A stretch of DNA of 64,000 bases from NCBI RefSeq assembly GCF_000376565.1, contig NZ_BARG01000029.1, positions 1-64,000 on the forward strand, read 5' to 3'. Position numbers and translations under genes: made by a program. Position 1 is the stretch's first letter; each line of letters starts with the position of its first letter. Below are positions 25,928 through 34,413 of the stretch, piece by piece. The notes under the pieces were generated by a model. That model worked only from the letters and a program-made list of their open reading frames with translations, had not been told where the DNA came from and did not search any database. This DNA comes from Streptomyces hokutonensis (GTDB lineage: Bacteria; Actinomycetota; Actinomycetes; Streptomycetales; Streptomycetaceae).

Positions 25928-26503
25928 ATGGGACACCGTGAGGATCTGCTCGAAGGCGCGAAGCGCTGCCTGCTGGAGAAGGGGTTCGCGCGCACCACGG
26001 CGCGCGACATCGTGAAGGAGTCGGGGACGAACCTCGCGTCCATCGGCTACCACTACGGCTCGAAGGACGCGCTGCTCGCGCAGGCGTACGTCTCGCTGGT
26101 GGACGACATGTCCTTCGAGTGGGGCGACCGGCTCGAAGGGGCGCCCGGCTCGCTGGAACGGTTCAGGGAGGTGTGGTCGAACGTCGTCGCCTCCCTCCGC
26201 CAGCCCGGCTCGATGTGGCGGCTCAGCGGGGAGATCATGGCGATGGGCAACCAACTGCCGGAGGCCCGCGACCAGTTGGCCCTCGCACAGCGCGAGGGCG
26301 GCCGAGGCCTCGTCTCGCTGCTCATGGGGGTGCCGGAGGAGGAGGTGTCGGACGAGACCGCCGACACGCTCGGCTCGTTCTACATGGTCGTGATGTCCGG
26401 CCTCATCATGCAGTGGACCTTCGACCCGAAGACCGCCCCGGACGCGGACCGGCTCACCGAGGGGCTCCGCCAACTGCTGGAGGGTGCGCGGAAGGTGGGG
26501 TGA
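25928..26503 (+). CDS. TetR-family regulator beside the DHA2 exporter
   Basis: This 191-residue repressor-like protein has an N-terminal helix-turn-helix (ARTTARDIVKESGTNLASIGYHYGSKDALL, about residues 20-50) and a helical ligand-binding domain. The ATG at 25928 is used; a GTG nine bases upstream is possible. It probably represses the divergent exporter. Its last 57 bases, encoding DRLTEGLRQLLEGARKVG, are repeated almost exactly at 26605-26661, just downstream of the gene. Confidence 0.88.
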   Translation: MGHREDLLEGAKRCLLEKGFARTTARDIVKESGTNLASIGYHYGSKDALLAQAYVSLVDDMSFEWGDRLEGAPGSLERFREVWSNVVASLRQPGSMWRLSGEIMAMGNQLPEARDQLALAQREGGRGLVSLLMGVPEEEVSDETADTLGSFYMVVMSGLIMQWTFDPKTAPDADRLTEGLRQLLEGARKVG

Positions 26504-26915
26504 TGCGCGGGTCGTTCGTTGGTGCGGGTGCGGGTGCGGGTGCGGGTGCGGGTGCTGGTGCCGCCGCCCGGCGGATGCTCGGCCCGATGGTCGCGCCCGA
26601 CGTGGACCGGCTCGCCGAGGGGCTCCGCCAACTGCTGGAGGGTGTGCGGAAGGTGGGGTGATCCGCTGGTTGTTCGTCGGCCCGGAGTGCCGGTGTCGCC
26701 GCCCGGCGGACGATCGGCCCGATGGCCGCGCCTGATGGGGACGCGCTCTTCGAGGGGCTTCGCCCCGTGCCGGAGGGCTTGCGCGAGGCGCGCCGACCTG
26801 GTGGGTCGTCCGGCCGCGGTCGTGCCCCGCGCCGCCGGTCCCGTAGGCGCGGGGATTCGTCGGGGCGCCGAAGTCATCGTGATCCGGCGGGTGTTCGCCG
26901 GTCCCACAACGCCGG
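26447..26915. repeat. Tandem decaying copies of the TetR gene 3' end, with a hexamer repeat
   Basis: The 370 bases between the TetR stop and the next gene hold no independent gene. They are built of imperfect copies of the TetR 3' end. Copy 1 (26447-26503, inside the gene) and copy 2 (26605-26661) differ at 2 of 57 positions and both end in TGA. Copy 3 (about 26690-26780) is clearly related but degraded. The sequence that follows each copy recurs a fourth time at about 26875-26915, inside the 3' end of the convergent exporter gene. Between copies 1 and 2 is a (GGTGCG) hexamer array, about seven units at 26521-26562. Confidence 0.85.
26503..26661 (+). pseudogene. Short ORF carrying the duplicated TetR C-terminus
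   Basis: An ATG overlapping the TetR stop (TGATG) opens a 52-codon frame. It reads a (Gly-Ala)n run from the hexamer repeat and then DVDRLAEGLRQLLEGVRKVG, nearly identical to the last helix of the preceding TetR protein. Coupled translation is possible, but the product has no DNA-binding domain. It is most simply a remnant of tandem duplication. Confidence 0.5.
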
Positions 26916-28103
26916 TGCCACCGCCACCAGCATCAGCAGCGCGGTCAGTGCGAAGGCCCACGGATAGCCGGTCAGGTCGGCCGTGGCGCCGAAGCCGGCC
27001 GCGCCTACGCCCATTCCGGCGTCGTAGGCCAGGTTCCACAGGGCGCTGACCGTGCCGTAGGAGGCGGTGGAGGCGCGGGCGTACATCAGGGTCAGCGTGG
27101 CGTTCTGGGTGATGCCGAAGCCCGCGCCGAACAGGGCGGTGCCCGCGACGACGGCGACCGGGTTCGCGGTCGGGGCGACGACCAGGACGCCCGCGGCCGA
27201 CAGGAGCAGTCCGGGCAGCACGAGCCGGTCGCTGCCGTGCCGGTCGCCGTGGCGGCCCGCCAGCCAGCGCGTCGCGGTGGAGGCCGCGGTCTGCGTGAAC
27301 AGGGCCACCGCGACGACTCCGGCGGACGCCGTGGGCACGGCCAGCGGCAGGAACGTGACGATGATGCCGGCTGCGGTCGCGGTGGCCGCGAAGACCACAA
27401 CCGGCCGTAGCAGAGCGGCTGTTCGCAGGCCTCGTACGACACCCATCGGCTCATCGGGGCGGTCGGCCCTGCTCGTCGGGTCGGGCAGGCCGGTGACGAG
27501 GGGGATCGCGGCCAGTGCCGCGAGGCCCCCGGCGACGGCGACTGGCCCGAACCCCAGGTGTTCGGCCAGCCACAGGCCCAGCGGCAGCGCGACCAGTGAC
27601 GGCACACCGGACACCAGGCCCACCAACGCGAGCCCCTCGCCCCGGCGTTGGTCCGGGATCAGCCACGCGGTCACGGCGCCGCCCGCGACGATCGTCAGCG
27701 CGAAACCGAGCCCGCGCACGAAGCACACCGCGACGACCCACGCGGTGTCGCCCGAGACGGTCAGTACCAAGGCCGGGGCACCGAGCAGCAACAGCCCTGC
27801 CATCAGGGTCGGTCGGTACCCGAAGCGGTTCATGAGCCGGGGCGTGACCAGCTCGCCCAGCACCGTCGCCAGCATCAACGAACCGGTCGCGAGCCCCGCC
27901 GCGCCACCGCCACCCCGCTCGGCCGCGTACGCCGGTACGACCGAGAGCAGCAGGAAGAAGCTGAGACTTGCGCCGACCATGCTGACGAAGCGGAGGACCA
28001 GGGGGCGGGTCAGGAGCGGGGGGCGCCTGCCCGAAGTGGCGTCGGCGGGAGGGCAGTTGGGCCTCGGCGGAGTCGGGGAGCCGGAGGTCTGGCCGGTCGT
28101 CAT
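26874..28103 (-). CDS. MFS transporter, 12-helix type
   Basis: The product has 409 residues and about 12 membrane helices. It has a Pro-rich N-terminus (about 1-30), a first helix FVSMVGASLSFFLLLSVVPAYAAE, a motif A-like loop LMNRFGYRPTLMAG and the matching loop GRHGDRHGSDRLVLPG after helix 6. It resembles sugar or drug efflux MFS proteins of the YfcJ/YhhS type. The ATG at 28103 is chosen over a start 72 bases further upstream because the added segment is polar and atypical. Its last codons lie in the duplicated tract that spreads from the TetR gene, so the C-terminal tail may be recently altered. The substrate is unknown. Confidence 0.85.
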   Translation of the reverse strand: MTTGQTSGSPTPPRPNCPPADATSGRRPPLLTRPLVLRFVSMVGASLSFFLLLSVVPAYAAERGGGGAAGLATGSLMLATVLGELVTPRLMNRFGYRPTLMAGLLLLGAPALVLTVSGDTAWVVAVCFVRGLGFALTIVAGGAVTAWLIPDQRRGEGLALVGLVSGVPSLVALPLGLWLAEHLGFGPVAVAGGLAALAAIPLVTGLPDPTSRADRPDEPMGVVRGLRTAALLRPVVVFAATATAAGIIVTFLPLAVPTASAGVVAVALFTQTAASTATRWLAGRHGDRHGSDRLVLPGLLLSAAGVLVVAPTANPVAVVAGTALFGAGFGITQNATLTLMYARASTASYGTVSALWNLAYDAGMGVGAAGFGATADLTGYPWAFALTALLMLVAVAPALWDRRTPAGSR

Positions 28104-28373
28104 GACGTCGACACTAGGTTCCGGCCGGGTCGCCCGGCAGGTCCAATTCCGGGCCACTGGACCGGCCCCGGTCACTCACGGCCGCGCCGTATCCGCTCGT
28201 GGCGGAGACCGTACCGCTCTTCGAGTGAGTGTCACTCGATCGGTCCATCGACAAATCGATTCCCCGGGTGAATGGCACGGTGTTCGATCAACCCGGTCGG
28301 CCGGCGCGGCGATCGTAGGGCCGGTATTCACACCGTCCGAACGCCCAACCGATCGCCGACCAAGGAGTCCCCT

Positions 28374-28661
28374 TTGCGAGTTCGTCGTGTCGTGACCAGT
28401 GCCCTCGGTGCCGCAGCCCTCGTGCTCACCTCGCTCGGCACGGTGGCCGCCGCCACCCCCGCGTCCCCCGCCCCCTGCGGCTTCTACAAGACCAGTACCG
28501 ACGCCTACTACCGCCACTGCACCAGGGACGGCTCGCATGTCGTCATCAAGGTCAAGGTCGCCCGGGCACGCGACCACGAGGCATGCGTCAGGCCCGGCAC
28601 GACCTGGCTGGGCTCCGCCCGCAAGATCCAGGGGGCGTACTACGTCGGGCGGACCTGCTGA
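28374..28661 (+). CDS. Small secreted protein, probably DUF6355
   Basis: The 95-residue precursor starts at the TTG at 28374 behind a strong AAGGAG. A signal peptide (RRVVTSALGAAALVLTSLGTVAAA) is cleaved at about residue 28. The mature domain of about 65 residues has four cysteines (CGFYKTS, YYRHCTRDG, HEACVRPGT and the terminal C), probably forming two disulphides. I associate the CGFYKTSTDAYYRHC pattern with DUF6355, a small secreted actinobacterial family, from memory. Function is unknown. Confidence 0.75.
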   Translation: MRVRRVVTSALGAAALVLTSLGTVAAATPASPAPCGFYKTSTDAYYRHCTRDGSHVVIKVKVARARDHEACVRPGTTWLGSARKIQGAYYVGRTC

Positions 28662-28693
28662 CGCCTCGCATCGCTCAGTAGCCCCCAACTGCC

Positions 28694-29890
28694 TTACAGC
28701 CGCGCCCCCTTCAACACCATGTGCAGCAGCAGCCGGTCCTCCCCGTCGTCCAGGTCGAGACCCGTCAGCTGTTCCACCCGTGACAGGCGGTAGTAGAGCG
28801 TCTGGCGGTGGATGCCCAACTCGGCTGCCGTACGCCCCGCTTGGCCCGCGCGGTCGAGGTACACCTCGGCGGTGCGGGCCAGTTCGTGGTGGGCGGGGGA
28901 GAGGAGGGGGCCGACCGCCGGGTCGTGGGCGGAGTCCGGGGGGAGGCTGGTGAGGAGGCGGTACGGGCCGATGCGGGACCAGTCGGCGACCGGGGCGAAA
29001 CGGGGTTCGGCGAGGGCGGTGCGGGCCGCCGCCGTGGCTTCCTGCCAGGCGGTGGCGAGGTCGGTGAGGCCGGTGCGGGGCCGGCCGATGCCCGCCGCGC
29101 GGTGGGCGCCGGGCGGGCCGTCCTTCAGAAGACGGGTCGCCGCTGCCTCCGCCGAACTTCCCGCGTCCGTCGACCGCAGCCGTACCAGCACCGCCAGGCA
29201 CTGCTGCTCCGCGGCTCCCCACGGGACCGTGCACAACGCGGTCGCGTGCGGCACCGTACGGGCGGACGGGGCGTCGTCCGGGTCGGCGGACGGCCAGGGG
29301 GCGACGCACACCAGCGTGTACGGGCCGTCGCCGCGGGTGCCGAGGGCCGTGCGCAGGGCCGCCATCGCCATGTCGCCCTGCCAGCCGCGCTCGGCGGTCA
29401 GCACCGCCCGCAGCTCCCGGCTGAGATCCGCCCCGTGCTGCGCCTCGTCCGCGAGCAGCGCGCCGATGCGGGACGTCACCTCCATGGCCGCGTCCAGCTG
29501 CGGGGCGGTGGGTCCCGGGTCGTCGGCCAGGAGCCAGACGTAGCCGAGGACGACGCCCCGATGGCGTACGGGGAGGCAGATGCGGCCCCGGTAGACACCC
29601 GCCTCGGGGGTGGGCGGGATCCGGACCGGGCCGGTCGCCCGCGTAATGCCGAAGCCCTCAAACCAGGTGCGGATCGCCGCCGTGGAGCGCCGGGTGAGGA
29701 TCGAGCGGGTGCGGACGGGGTCCAGGGCTGCCGGGTCCAGGTCGCCCTCGCCGTCGTAGGCCCCGAAGGCGATCAGCTCGAAGTCGCGGTTCTCCAGGGT
29801 CGCCGGGGCGCCGAGCAGTTCGGAGATCTCGTCGACGAGCTCCTGGTAGTCGCCTCTGGAATCGGATGTCACCCGGGCATTCTCGCGCAT
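28694..29890 (-). CDS. PucR/CdaR-type regulator, probable control of proline catabolism
   Basis: The 398-residue regulator has a GAF-like N-terminal sensor region (about 30-160), a central GGDEF-like PucR domain (about 180-300) and the C-terminal PucR helix-turn-helix (AAELGIHRQTLYYRLSRVEQLTGLDLDD). It is divergent from the proline dehydrogenase gene with 143 bases between starts. By analogy with other actinobacteria this suggests that it activates proline use in response to proline. The ATG at 29890 and a GTG at 29872 are both possible starts. An imperfect inverted repeat, CATCTGT/ACGGATG (about 29920-29950), lies in the shared promoter region. Confidence 0.85.
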   Translation of the reverse strand: MRENARVTSDSRGDYQELVDEISELLGAPATLENRDFELIAFGAYDGEGDLDPAALDPVRTRSILTRRSTAAIRTWFEGFGITRATGPVRIPPTPEAGVYRGRICLPVRHRGVVLGYVWLLADDPGPTAPQLDAAMEVTSRIGALLADEAQHGADLSRELRAVLTAERGWQGDMAMAALRTALGTRGDGPYTLVCVAPWPSADPDDAPSARTVPHATALCTVPWGAAEQQCLAVLVRLRSTDAGSSAEAAATRLLKDGPPGAHRAAGIGRPRTGLTDLATAWQEATAAARTALAEPRFAPVADWSRIGPYRLLTSLPPDSAHDPAVGPLLSPAHHELARTAEVYLDRAGQAGRTAAELGIHRQTLYYRLSRVEQLTGLDLDDGEDRLLLHMVLKGARL

Positions 29891-30033
29891 TCCCCCGCCG
29901 AATCGGTGCCGCCTTCATACATCTGTCTGAGATCTGAGGCACGGATGCGTGACAGCTGTCGATGGTCGACGATCGGAGACAACCCTAGGTTTCACGGTGG
30001 TTCCCCGTATGTCCGACCGCTTGGAGGTACCCC

Positions 30034-30960
30034 GTGCTGGGTCCCGTGATTCTCGCCGCCTCGCGCAGCGAACAGATGCGTCGGCTGATCTCGGCGGCGC
30101 CGGTGACCAAGCAGGTCGTGGACCGCTTCATCCCCGGCGAGACCGTCGACGAGATCGTGCCGATCGTCCAGGACCTGACCGCCAAGGGCCTGGAGCTGAC
30201 GATGGACGTCGTCGGCGAGGACATCACCACTCCCGAGCAGGCCGCCGCCGCCCGTGACGCCTACCTCCTGCTGGTCGACCGGCTGGCGGAGCTCGAACTG
30301 GGTACCCGGGCCGAGATGTCCATCAAGCTCTCCATGTTCGGTCAGGCGCTGGACGGAGGTCACGAACTCGCCCTCGCCAACGTCCGGCCGGTCGTCGAGG
30401 CCGCCGCCGCCATCGGTACGACCGTCACGCTCGACGCCGAGGACCACACCACCCTCGACTCGATGTTCGCGATCCACGAGGAGCTGCGGAAGGACTTCCC
30501 GCAGACCGGCTGCGTCATCCAGGCCTATCTCTTCCGCACCGAGTCCGACGCCCGCCGCCTCGCCGGGGCCGGCAGCCGCGTCCGGCTCGTGAAGGGCGCC
30601 TACAAGGAGCCCGCCGAGGTCGCCTACCAGCAGAAACACGAGATCGACAAGGCGTACGTCCGGATTCTGCGGATCCTGATGGAGGGCTCCGGCTACCCGA
30701 TGATCGGGTCCCACGACCCGCGCCTGATCTCCATCGCGCAGGAACTGGCCCGGCGCGCCGGCCGCAAGCTCGACGAGTACGAGTTCCAGATGCTGTACGG
30801 GATCAGGAGCGACGAGCATCTGCGGCTCGCCGCCGAGGGCCACCGCATGCGCGTCTACACGGCCTACGGCACGGACTGGTACGGCTACTTCATGCGCCGC
30901 CTGGCGGAGAAGCCGGCCAACCTGCGATTTTTCGCCCGCAGCATGATCACCAAAGGCTGA
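30034..30960 (+). CDS. Proline dehydrogenase
   Basis: This 308-residue monofunctional FAD enzyme oxidises proline to 1-pyrroline-5-carboxylate at the membrane. Barrel motifs include LGTRAEMSIKLSMFG, VTLDAEDHTTLDSMF, RLVKGAYKEPAEVAY and the C-terminal FQMLYGIRSDE with VYTAYGTDWYGYFMRRLAE, which bind FAD and proline. The start is the GTG at 30034 behind TTGGAGG. It is followed by pruA after a 253-base leader rather than a tight operon junction, so the two steps may be regulated separately. Confidence 0.94.
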   Translation: MLGPVILAASRSEQMRRLISAAPVTKQVVDRFIPGETVDEIVPIVQDLTAKGLELTMDVVGEDITTPEQAAAARDAYLLLVDRLAELELGTRAEMSIKLSMFGQALDGGHELALANVRPVVEAAAAIGTTVTLDAEDHTTLDSMFAIHEELRKDFPQTGCVIQAYLFRTESDARRLAGAGSRVRLVKGAYKEPAEVAYQQKHEIDKAYVRILRILMEGSGYPMIGSHDPRLISIAQELARRAGRKLDEYEFQMLYGIRSDEHLRLAAEGHRMRVYTAYGTDWYGYFMRRLAEKPANLRFFARSMITKG

Positions 30961-31213
30961 TGTGCGGGGTGAGCGGCTGCCGTTGGCCTCCGACGAGTGC
31001 TCGGAGGGCGACGGCAGCCGCCCCGCGGCCGGCTGAGCCGGACCCAGATCCGCGGAAAGGAGTTACGGATCTCGTGACTCCGCCCCCGAAGGGGCTTCTC
31101 GCGAACTCGCCGCAGCGAGCCCGTGACGGTCAAGCCCTGACCGCCGCTCACCATACGCAAACCCTTCAGCTCCCCCCGGCTGAAGCCCGGGAATCACTCG
31201 GAAGAGGTACTCC
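30961..31213 (+). promoter_or_regulatory. pruA leader region with hairpins and a leader ORF
   Basis: The gap opens with a large hairpin (arms GCGGCTGCCGT near 30973 and ACGGCAGCCGC near 31013) that could end the proline dehydrogenase transcript. Next, AGATCCG (31046-31052) and its complement CGGATCT (31066-31072) enclose an AAGGAG ribosome binding site in the loop. That site serves a GTG leader ORF at 31074. The layout suggests translation control of pruA; no experiment is known to me. Confidence 0.55.
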
Positions 31214-31226
31214 ATGGACGCTGTGA
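31074..31226 (+). CDS. Putative leader ORF of pruA with a Pro-Pro-Pro run
   Basis: A GTG, 11 bases after AAGGAG, opens a 50-codon frame beginning VTPPPKGLLANSPQ and later containing QLPPAEA. The frame ends at 31226, overlapping the pruA ATG (31214) by 13 bases. Three consecutive prolines at codons 3-5 are a known ribosome-slowing context. The downstream enzyme acts in proline catabolism, so a proline- or EF-P-sensitive leader is plausible. It could also be a chance open frame in GC-rich sequence. Confidence 0.4.
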   Translation: MTPPPKGLLANSPQRARDGQALTAAHHTQTLQLPPAEARESLGRGTPWTL

Positions 31227-32845
31227 CCCAGGTCCCCACCCCCGTCAACGAGCCGGTGCACGGCTACGCGCCCGGCTCTCCCGAGCGCGCCCGTCTCGAG
31301 GTCAAGCTCAAGGAGCTGGCCGAGAACCCGATCGACCTGCCGATGACCATCGGCGGCGAGCGGCGGATGGGTGGCGGCGAGCGCTTCGACGTCGTCCAGC
31401 CGCACAACCACAAGGCGCGGATCGGGACTTACGCCAACGCCACCCAGGACGACGCCCAGGACGCGATCGACGCGGCCCTCGCCGCCGCGCCCGCCTGGCG
31501 CGCGATGTCCTTCGACGACCGCGCCGCGATCATCCTGCGCGCCGCCGAACTGCTCTCCGGCCCCTGGCGCGAGACCCTCGCGGCCTCCACCATGCTCGGT
31601 CAGTCCAAGACCGCCCAGCAGGCCGAGATCGACTGTCCCTGCGAGCTCGTCGACTTCTGGCGCTTCAACGTCAAGTACGCCCGCGACCTGCTCGCCGAGC
31701 AGCCCCCGGCGAACTCCCCGGGCGTGTGGAACCGCCTCGACCACCGCCCGCTCGAAGGCTTCGTCTACGCGATCACGCCCTTCAACTTCACCGCGATCGC
31801 GGGCAACCTGCCGACCGCGCCCGCGCTGATGGGCAACGTCGTGGTGTGGAAGCCCTCGCCGACCCAGACCCACTCCGCCGTGCTGCTCATGCAGTTGCTG
31901 GAGGAGGCGGGGCTCCCCAAGGGCGTCATCAACCTCGTCACCGGCGACGGCATCGAGGTGTCGAAGGTCGCCCTCGAGCACCGCGACCTCGCCGCCATCC
32001 ACTTCACCGGGTCCACCAAGACCTTCCAGTACCTGTGGAAGACGGTCGGCACCAACATCGAGAAGTACCGCTCCTACCCGCGCCTGGTCGGCGAGACCGG
32101 CGGCAAGGACTTCGTCGTCGCCCACCCGAGCGCGGACCGCGCGGTGTTGAAGACGGCGCTGACCCGCGGCTCCTTCGAGTACCAGGGGCAGAAGTGCTCC
32201 GCGACCTCCCGTGCGTACATCCCGGCGTCGATCTGGAACTCCGGTTTCAAGGAGGAATTCGCCGCCGAGGTCGACTACTTGACCATGGGTGACGTCACCG
32301 ACCTGTCGAACTTCATCGGCGCGGTCATCGACGAGCGCGCCTTCGCCAAGAACAAGGCGGCCATCGACCGCGCGAAGGCGGACCCCAACTGCACGATCGT
32401 CGCGGGCGGTTCGTACGACGACTCGGTCGGCTACTTCGTCCGCCCGACCGTCGTGGAGTGCAGCGACCCGGCCAACGAGGTGTTCACGACCGAGTACTTC
32501 GGCCCGTTCCTTGCGGTCCACGTCTACGAGGACGAGAACTACGACGAGATGCTGACCCAGATGGAGTCGGTGTCCGACTACGCCCTCACCGGCTCGGTCA
32601 TCTCCAACGACCGTGCGGCGGCGGCCTACACGATGGAGAAGCTGCGCTACGCGGCCGGCAACTTCTACATCAACGACAAGTCCACCGGCGCGGTCGTCGG
32701 CCAGCAGCCCTTCGGCGGCGGCCGCTCCTCCGGCACCAACGACAAGGCCGGCGCCCCGCAGAACCTGATGCGCTGGACCCTGACCCGCGCCATCAAGGAG
32801 ACCCTGGTCGCACCGACGGACTACACGTATCCGCACATGGGCTGA
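31214..32845 (+). CDS. pruA: 1-Pyrroline-5-carboxylate dehydrogenase
   Basis: This 543-residue NAD-dependent aldehyde dehydrogenase oxidises glutamate semialdehyde to glutamate, completing proline catabolism. Motifs seen are GFVYAITPFNFTAIAGNLPTAPALMGNVVVWKPSPTQ for NAD binding, FTGSTKTFQYLW, VGETGGKDF for the general-base Glu, and YQGQKCSATSRAY for the catalytic Cys. The length fits the stand-alone type I family. The ATG at 31214 has a GAAGAGG site. The long leader and the overlapping ORF upstream suggest translational control. Confidence 0.96.
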   Translation: MDAVTQVPTPVNEPVHGYAPGSPERARLEVKLKELAENPIDLPMTIGGERRMGGGERFDVVQPHNHKARIGTYANATQDDAQDAIDAALAAAPAWRAMSFDDRAAIILRAAELLSGPWRETLAASTMLGQSKTAQQAEIDCPCELVDFWRFNVKYARDLLAEQPPANSPGVWNRLDHRPLEGFVYAITPFNFTAIAGNLPTAPALMGNVVVWKPSPTQTHSAVLLMQLLEEAGLPKGVINLVTGDGIEVSKVALEHRDLAAIHFTGSTKTFQYLWKTVGTNIEKYRSYPRLVGETGGKDFVVAHPSADRAVLKTALTRGSFEYQGQKCSATSRAYIPASIWNSGFKEEFAAEVDYLTMGDVTDLSNFIGAVIDERAFAKNKAAIDRAKADPNCTIVAGGSYDDSVGYFVRPTVVECSDPANEVFTTEYFGPFLAVHVYEDENYDEMLTQMESVSDYALTGSVISNDRAAAAYTMEKLRYAAGNFYINDKSTGAVVGQQPFGGGRSSGTNDKAGAPQNLMRWTLTRAIKETLVAPTDYTYPHMG

Positions 32846-32880
32846 CCCGCAGGGCGCCCGCACCCGGCAGACTCCCCGTC

Positions 32881-33744
32881 ATGACCCCAACCCGTATGCA
32901 GGACACGGCGGTTACGGCGGACGACGGAGTACGGCTGTGGGCCTCCCGGTCCGGCCGTGGCACGCCCGACACCCCACCCCTGGTGCTGTGCCACGGCGGA
33001 CCCGGACTGTGGGACATGTCCGAGGACGTGGCCCGTATGTTCGACTCCCGTACCACGGTGGTCCGTTGGGACCAGCGCGGCTGCGGGAGGTCCGAGCCGT
33101 GCGCGGGCCCGTGGACCACCGCCCGCTTCGTGGCCGATCTCGACGCCGTACGACGGCACTTCGCGCTGGAACGGCCGGTGCTGCTCGGCCACTCCTGGGG
33201 CGCCTCGCTCGCCCTGCACTACGCCCTCGCCCACCCGGACCGGGTCGCCGCGCTCGTCTACGTCAGCGGAACCGGCATCGGACCGGACGCCGACTGGCAC
33301 GGCGCCTTCGAGGCGAACCTTCTCGCCCGCCTCGGCGAGGACCCTCAACGGCTCGCCCGCTGGCGGGAGTTGCCCGGCGACAGCCGTGAACGGGCCGTGC
33401 TCCAGTGGTCCGCCGAGTTCGAAGACCGGAAACGGGCAGTCGAGCACGCCGAGCGCATGGCCGACCCGTGGTTCCCCATCAACTTCGCCTGCAACAAGGC
33501 CCTGAACGCCGAGGCGCGACAGACCGCCGGCACCCCCGCCCTGTACGCCGCCTGCGAGGCCCTCGACCTCCCCGTGCTCATCGTCGACGGGGAGCGGGAC
33601 ATCAGGCCGCGGTCGGCCGTCGACTCGCTGGAGCGGGCGCTGCCCCGGGTACGGCGGGTGACCCTGGCGGGCGCCGGGCATCTCCCGTGGGTCGAGGACC
33701 CGCACGGGTTCCGCGAAGCGGTGACGACGGCGATGCGCTCATGA
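32881..33744 (+). CDS. Alpha/beta hydrolase, proline iminopeptidase-like
   Basis: The 287-residue alpha/beta hydrolase has the oxyanion segment LCHGGPGLWDMSED, RWDQRGCGRSEP, the nucleophile elbow LLGHSWGASLAL (Ser at about residue 105) and the catalytic His in AGHLPWVEDP near the end. The DQRGCGRS signature is typical of proline iminopeptidases, which release N-terminal proline from peptides. Its position 35 bases after pruA fits a role in feeding proline into catabolism. The ATG at 32881 avoids a long 5' extension that lies inside pruA in another frame. Confidence 0.82.
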   Translation: MTPTRMQDTAVTADDGVRLWASRSGRGTPDTPPLVLCHGGPGLWDMSEDVARMFDSRTTVVRWDQRGCGRSEPCAGPWTTARFVADLDAVRRHFALERPVLLGHSWGASLALHYALAHPDRVAALVYVSGTGIGPDADWHGAFEANLLARLGEDPQRLARWRELPGDSRERAVLQWSAEFEDRKRAVEHAERMADPWFPINFACNKALNAEARQTAGTPALYAACEALDLPVLIVDGERDIRPRSAVDSLERALPRVRRVTLAGAGHLPWVEDPHGFREAVTTAMRS

Positions 33745-33866
33745 CGACAACGGGGTCTTGACGACAACGCGCCCATGACCTCACCGCGCTCTTGACGTCA
33801 ACGCAGCGACAACGACGATGCGCCGATGACTGCGCGCCATGAGCCCGTGTCTCCGATACTGACCCC

Positions 33867-34406
33867 GTGACCATCCGTATGCGCACCGCCCACACGGCCG
33901 ACCTCACCCCGGCCGACCTCCGCGCCGCCCGCGCGCTGCTGGACGCCGCCTTCGCCGGTGACCTCACCGACCAGGACTTCGAGCACGGCCTCGGCGGCCT
34001 CCACGCCCTGCTCGCCGACGAGGACGGGCTCGTCGCGCACGGCTCCGTCGTCATGCGCCGGGTGCGTTATCAGGGCCGCTGGCTGCGGGTCGGCTACGTC
34101 GAGGGGGTCGGCGTACGGCCCGACGCCCGGCGTCGGGGGCACGGCGGCCGGATCATGGCCGAGCTGGAGCGGATCGTCGACCACGCCTACGACGTCGGTC
34201 TGCTCGGCGCGAGCGACGACGGCGCCCGCCTCTACACCGCGCGCGGCTGGCGGCTGTGGGGCGGCAAGATCTCCGCCCTCGGCCCGGACGGCATCGTCCA
34301 TCTGCCCGAGGAGGAGGACAGCACCTACGTCCGCCCCGCGCTCGCCGGGCCCCTCGACCTCGACGCCGATCTCCTCTTCGACTGGCGGGACGGGGACGTG
34401 CTCTGA
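33867..34406 (+). CDS. GNAT acetyltransferase, AAC(2')-I-like
   Basis: The 179-residue protein matches the layout of aminoglycoside 2'-N-acetyltransferases. Shared features are the AFAGDLTDQDFEHGLGGLHALL segment, the acetyl-CoA region GYVEGVGVRPDARRRGHGGRIM, LLGASDDGARLYTARGW, and a C-terminal DWRDGDVL that matches the DWRAGDVW end of the mycobacterial enzyme as I remember it. Chromosomal AAC(2')-I proteins of actinobacteria may have other physiological acceptors and need not give resistance. The start is the GTG at 33867. The gene is not in an obvious operon. Confidence 0.8.
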   Translation: MTIRMRTAHTADLTPADLRAARALLDAAFAGDLTDQDFEHGLGGLHALLADEDGLVAHGSVVMRRVRYQGRWLRVGYVEGVGVRPDARRRGHGGRIMAELERIVDHAYDVGLLGASDDGARLYTARGWRLWGGKISALGPDGIVHLPEEEDSTYVRPALAGPLDLDADLLFDWRDGDVL

Positions 34407-34413
34407 CGAGGCG

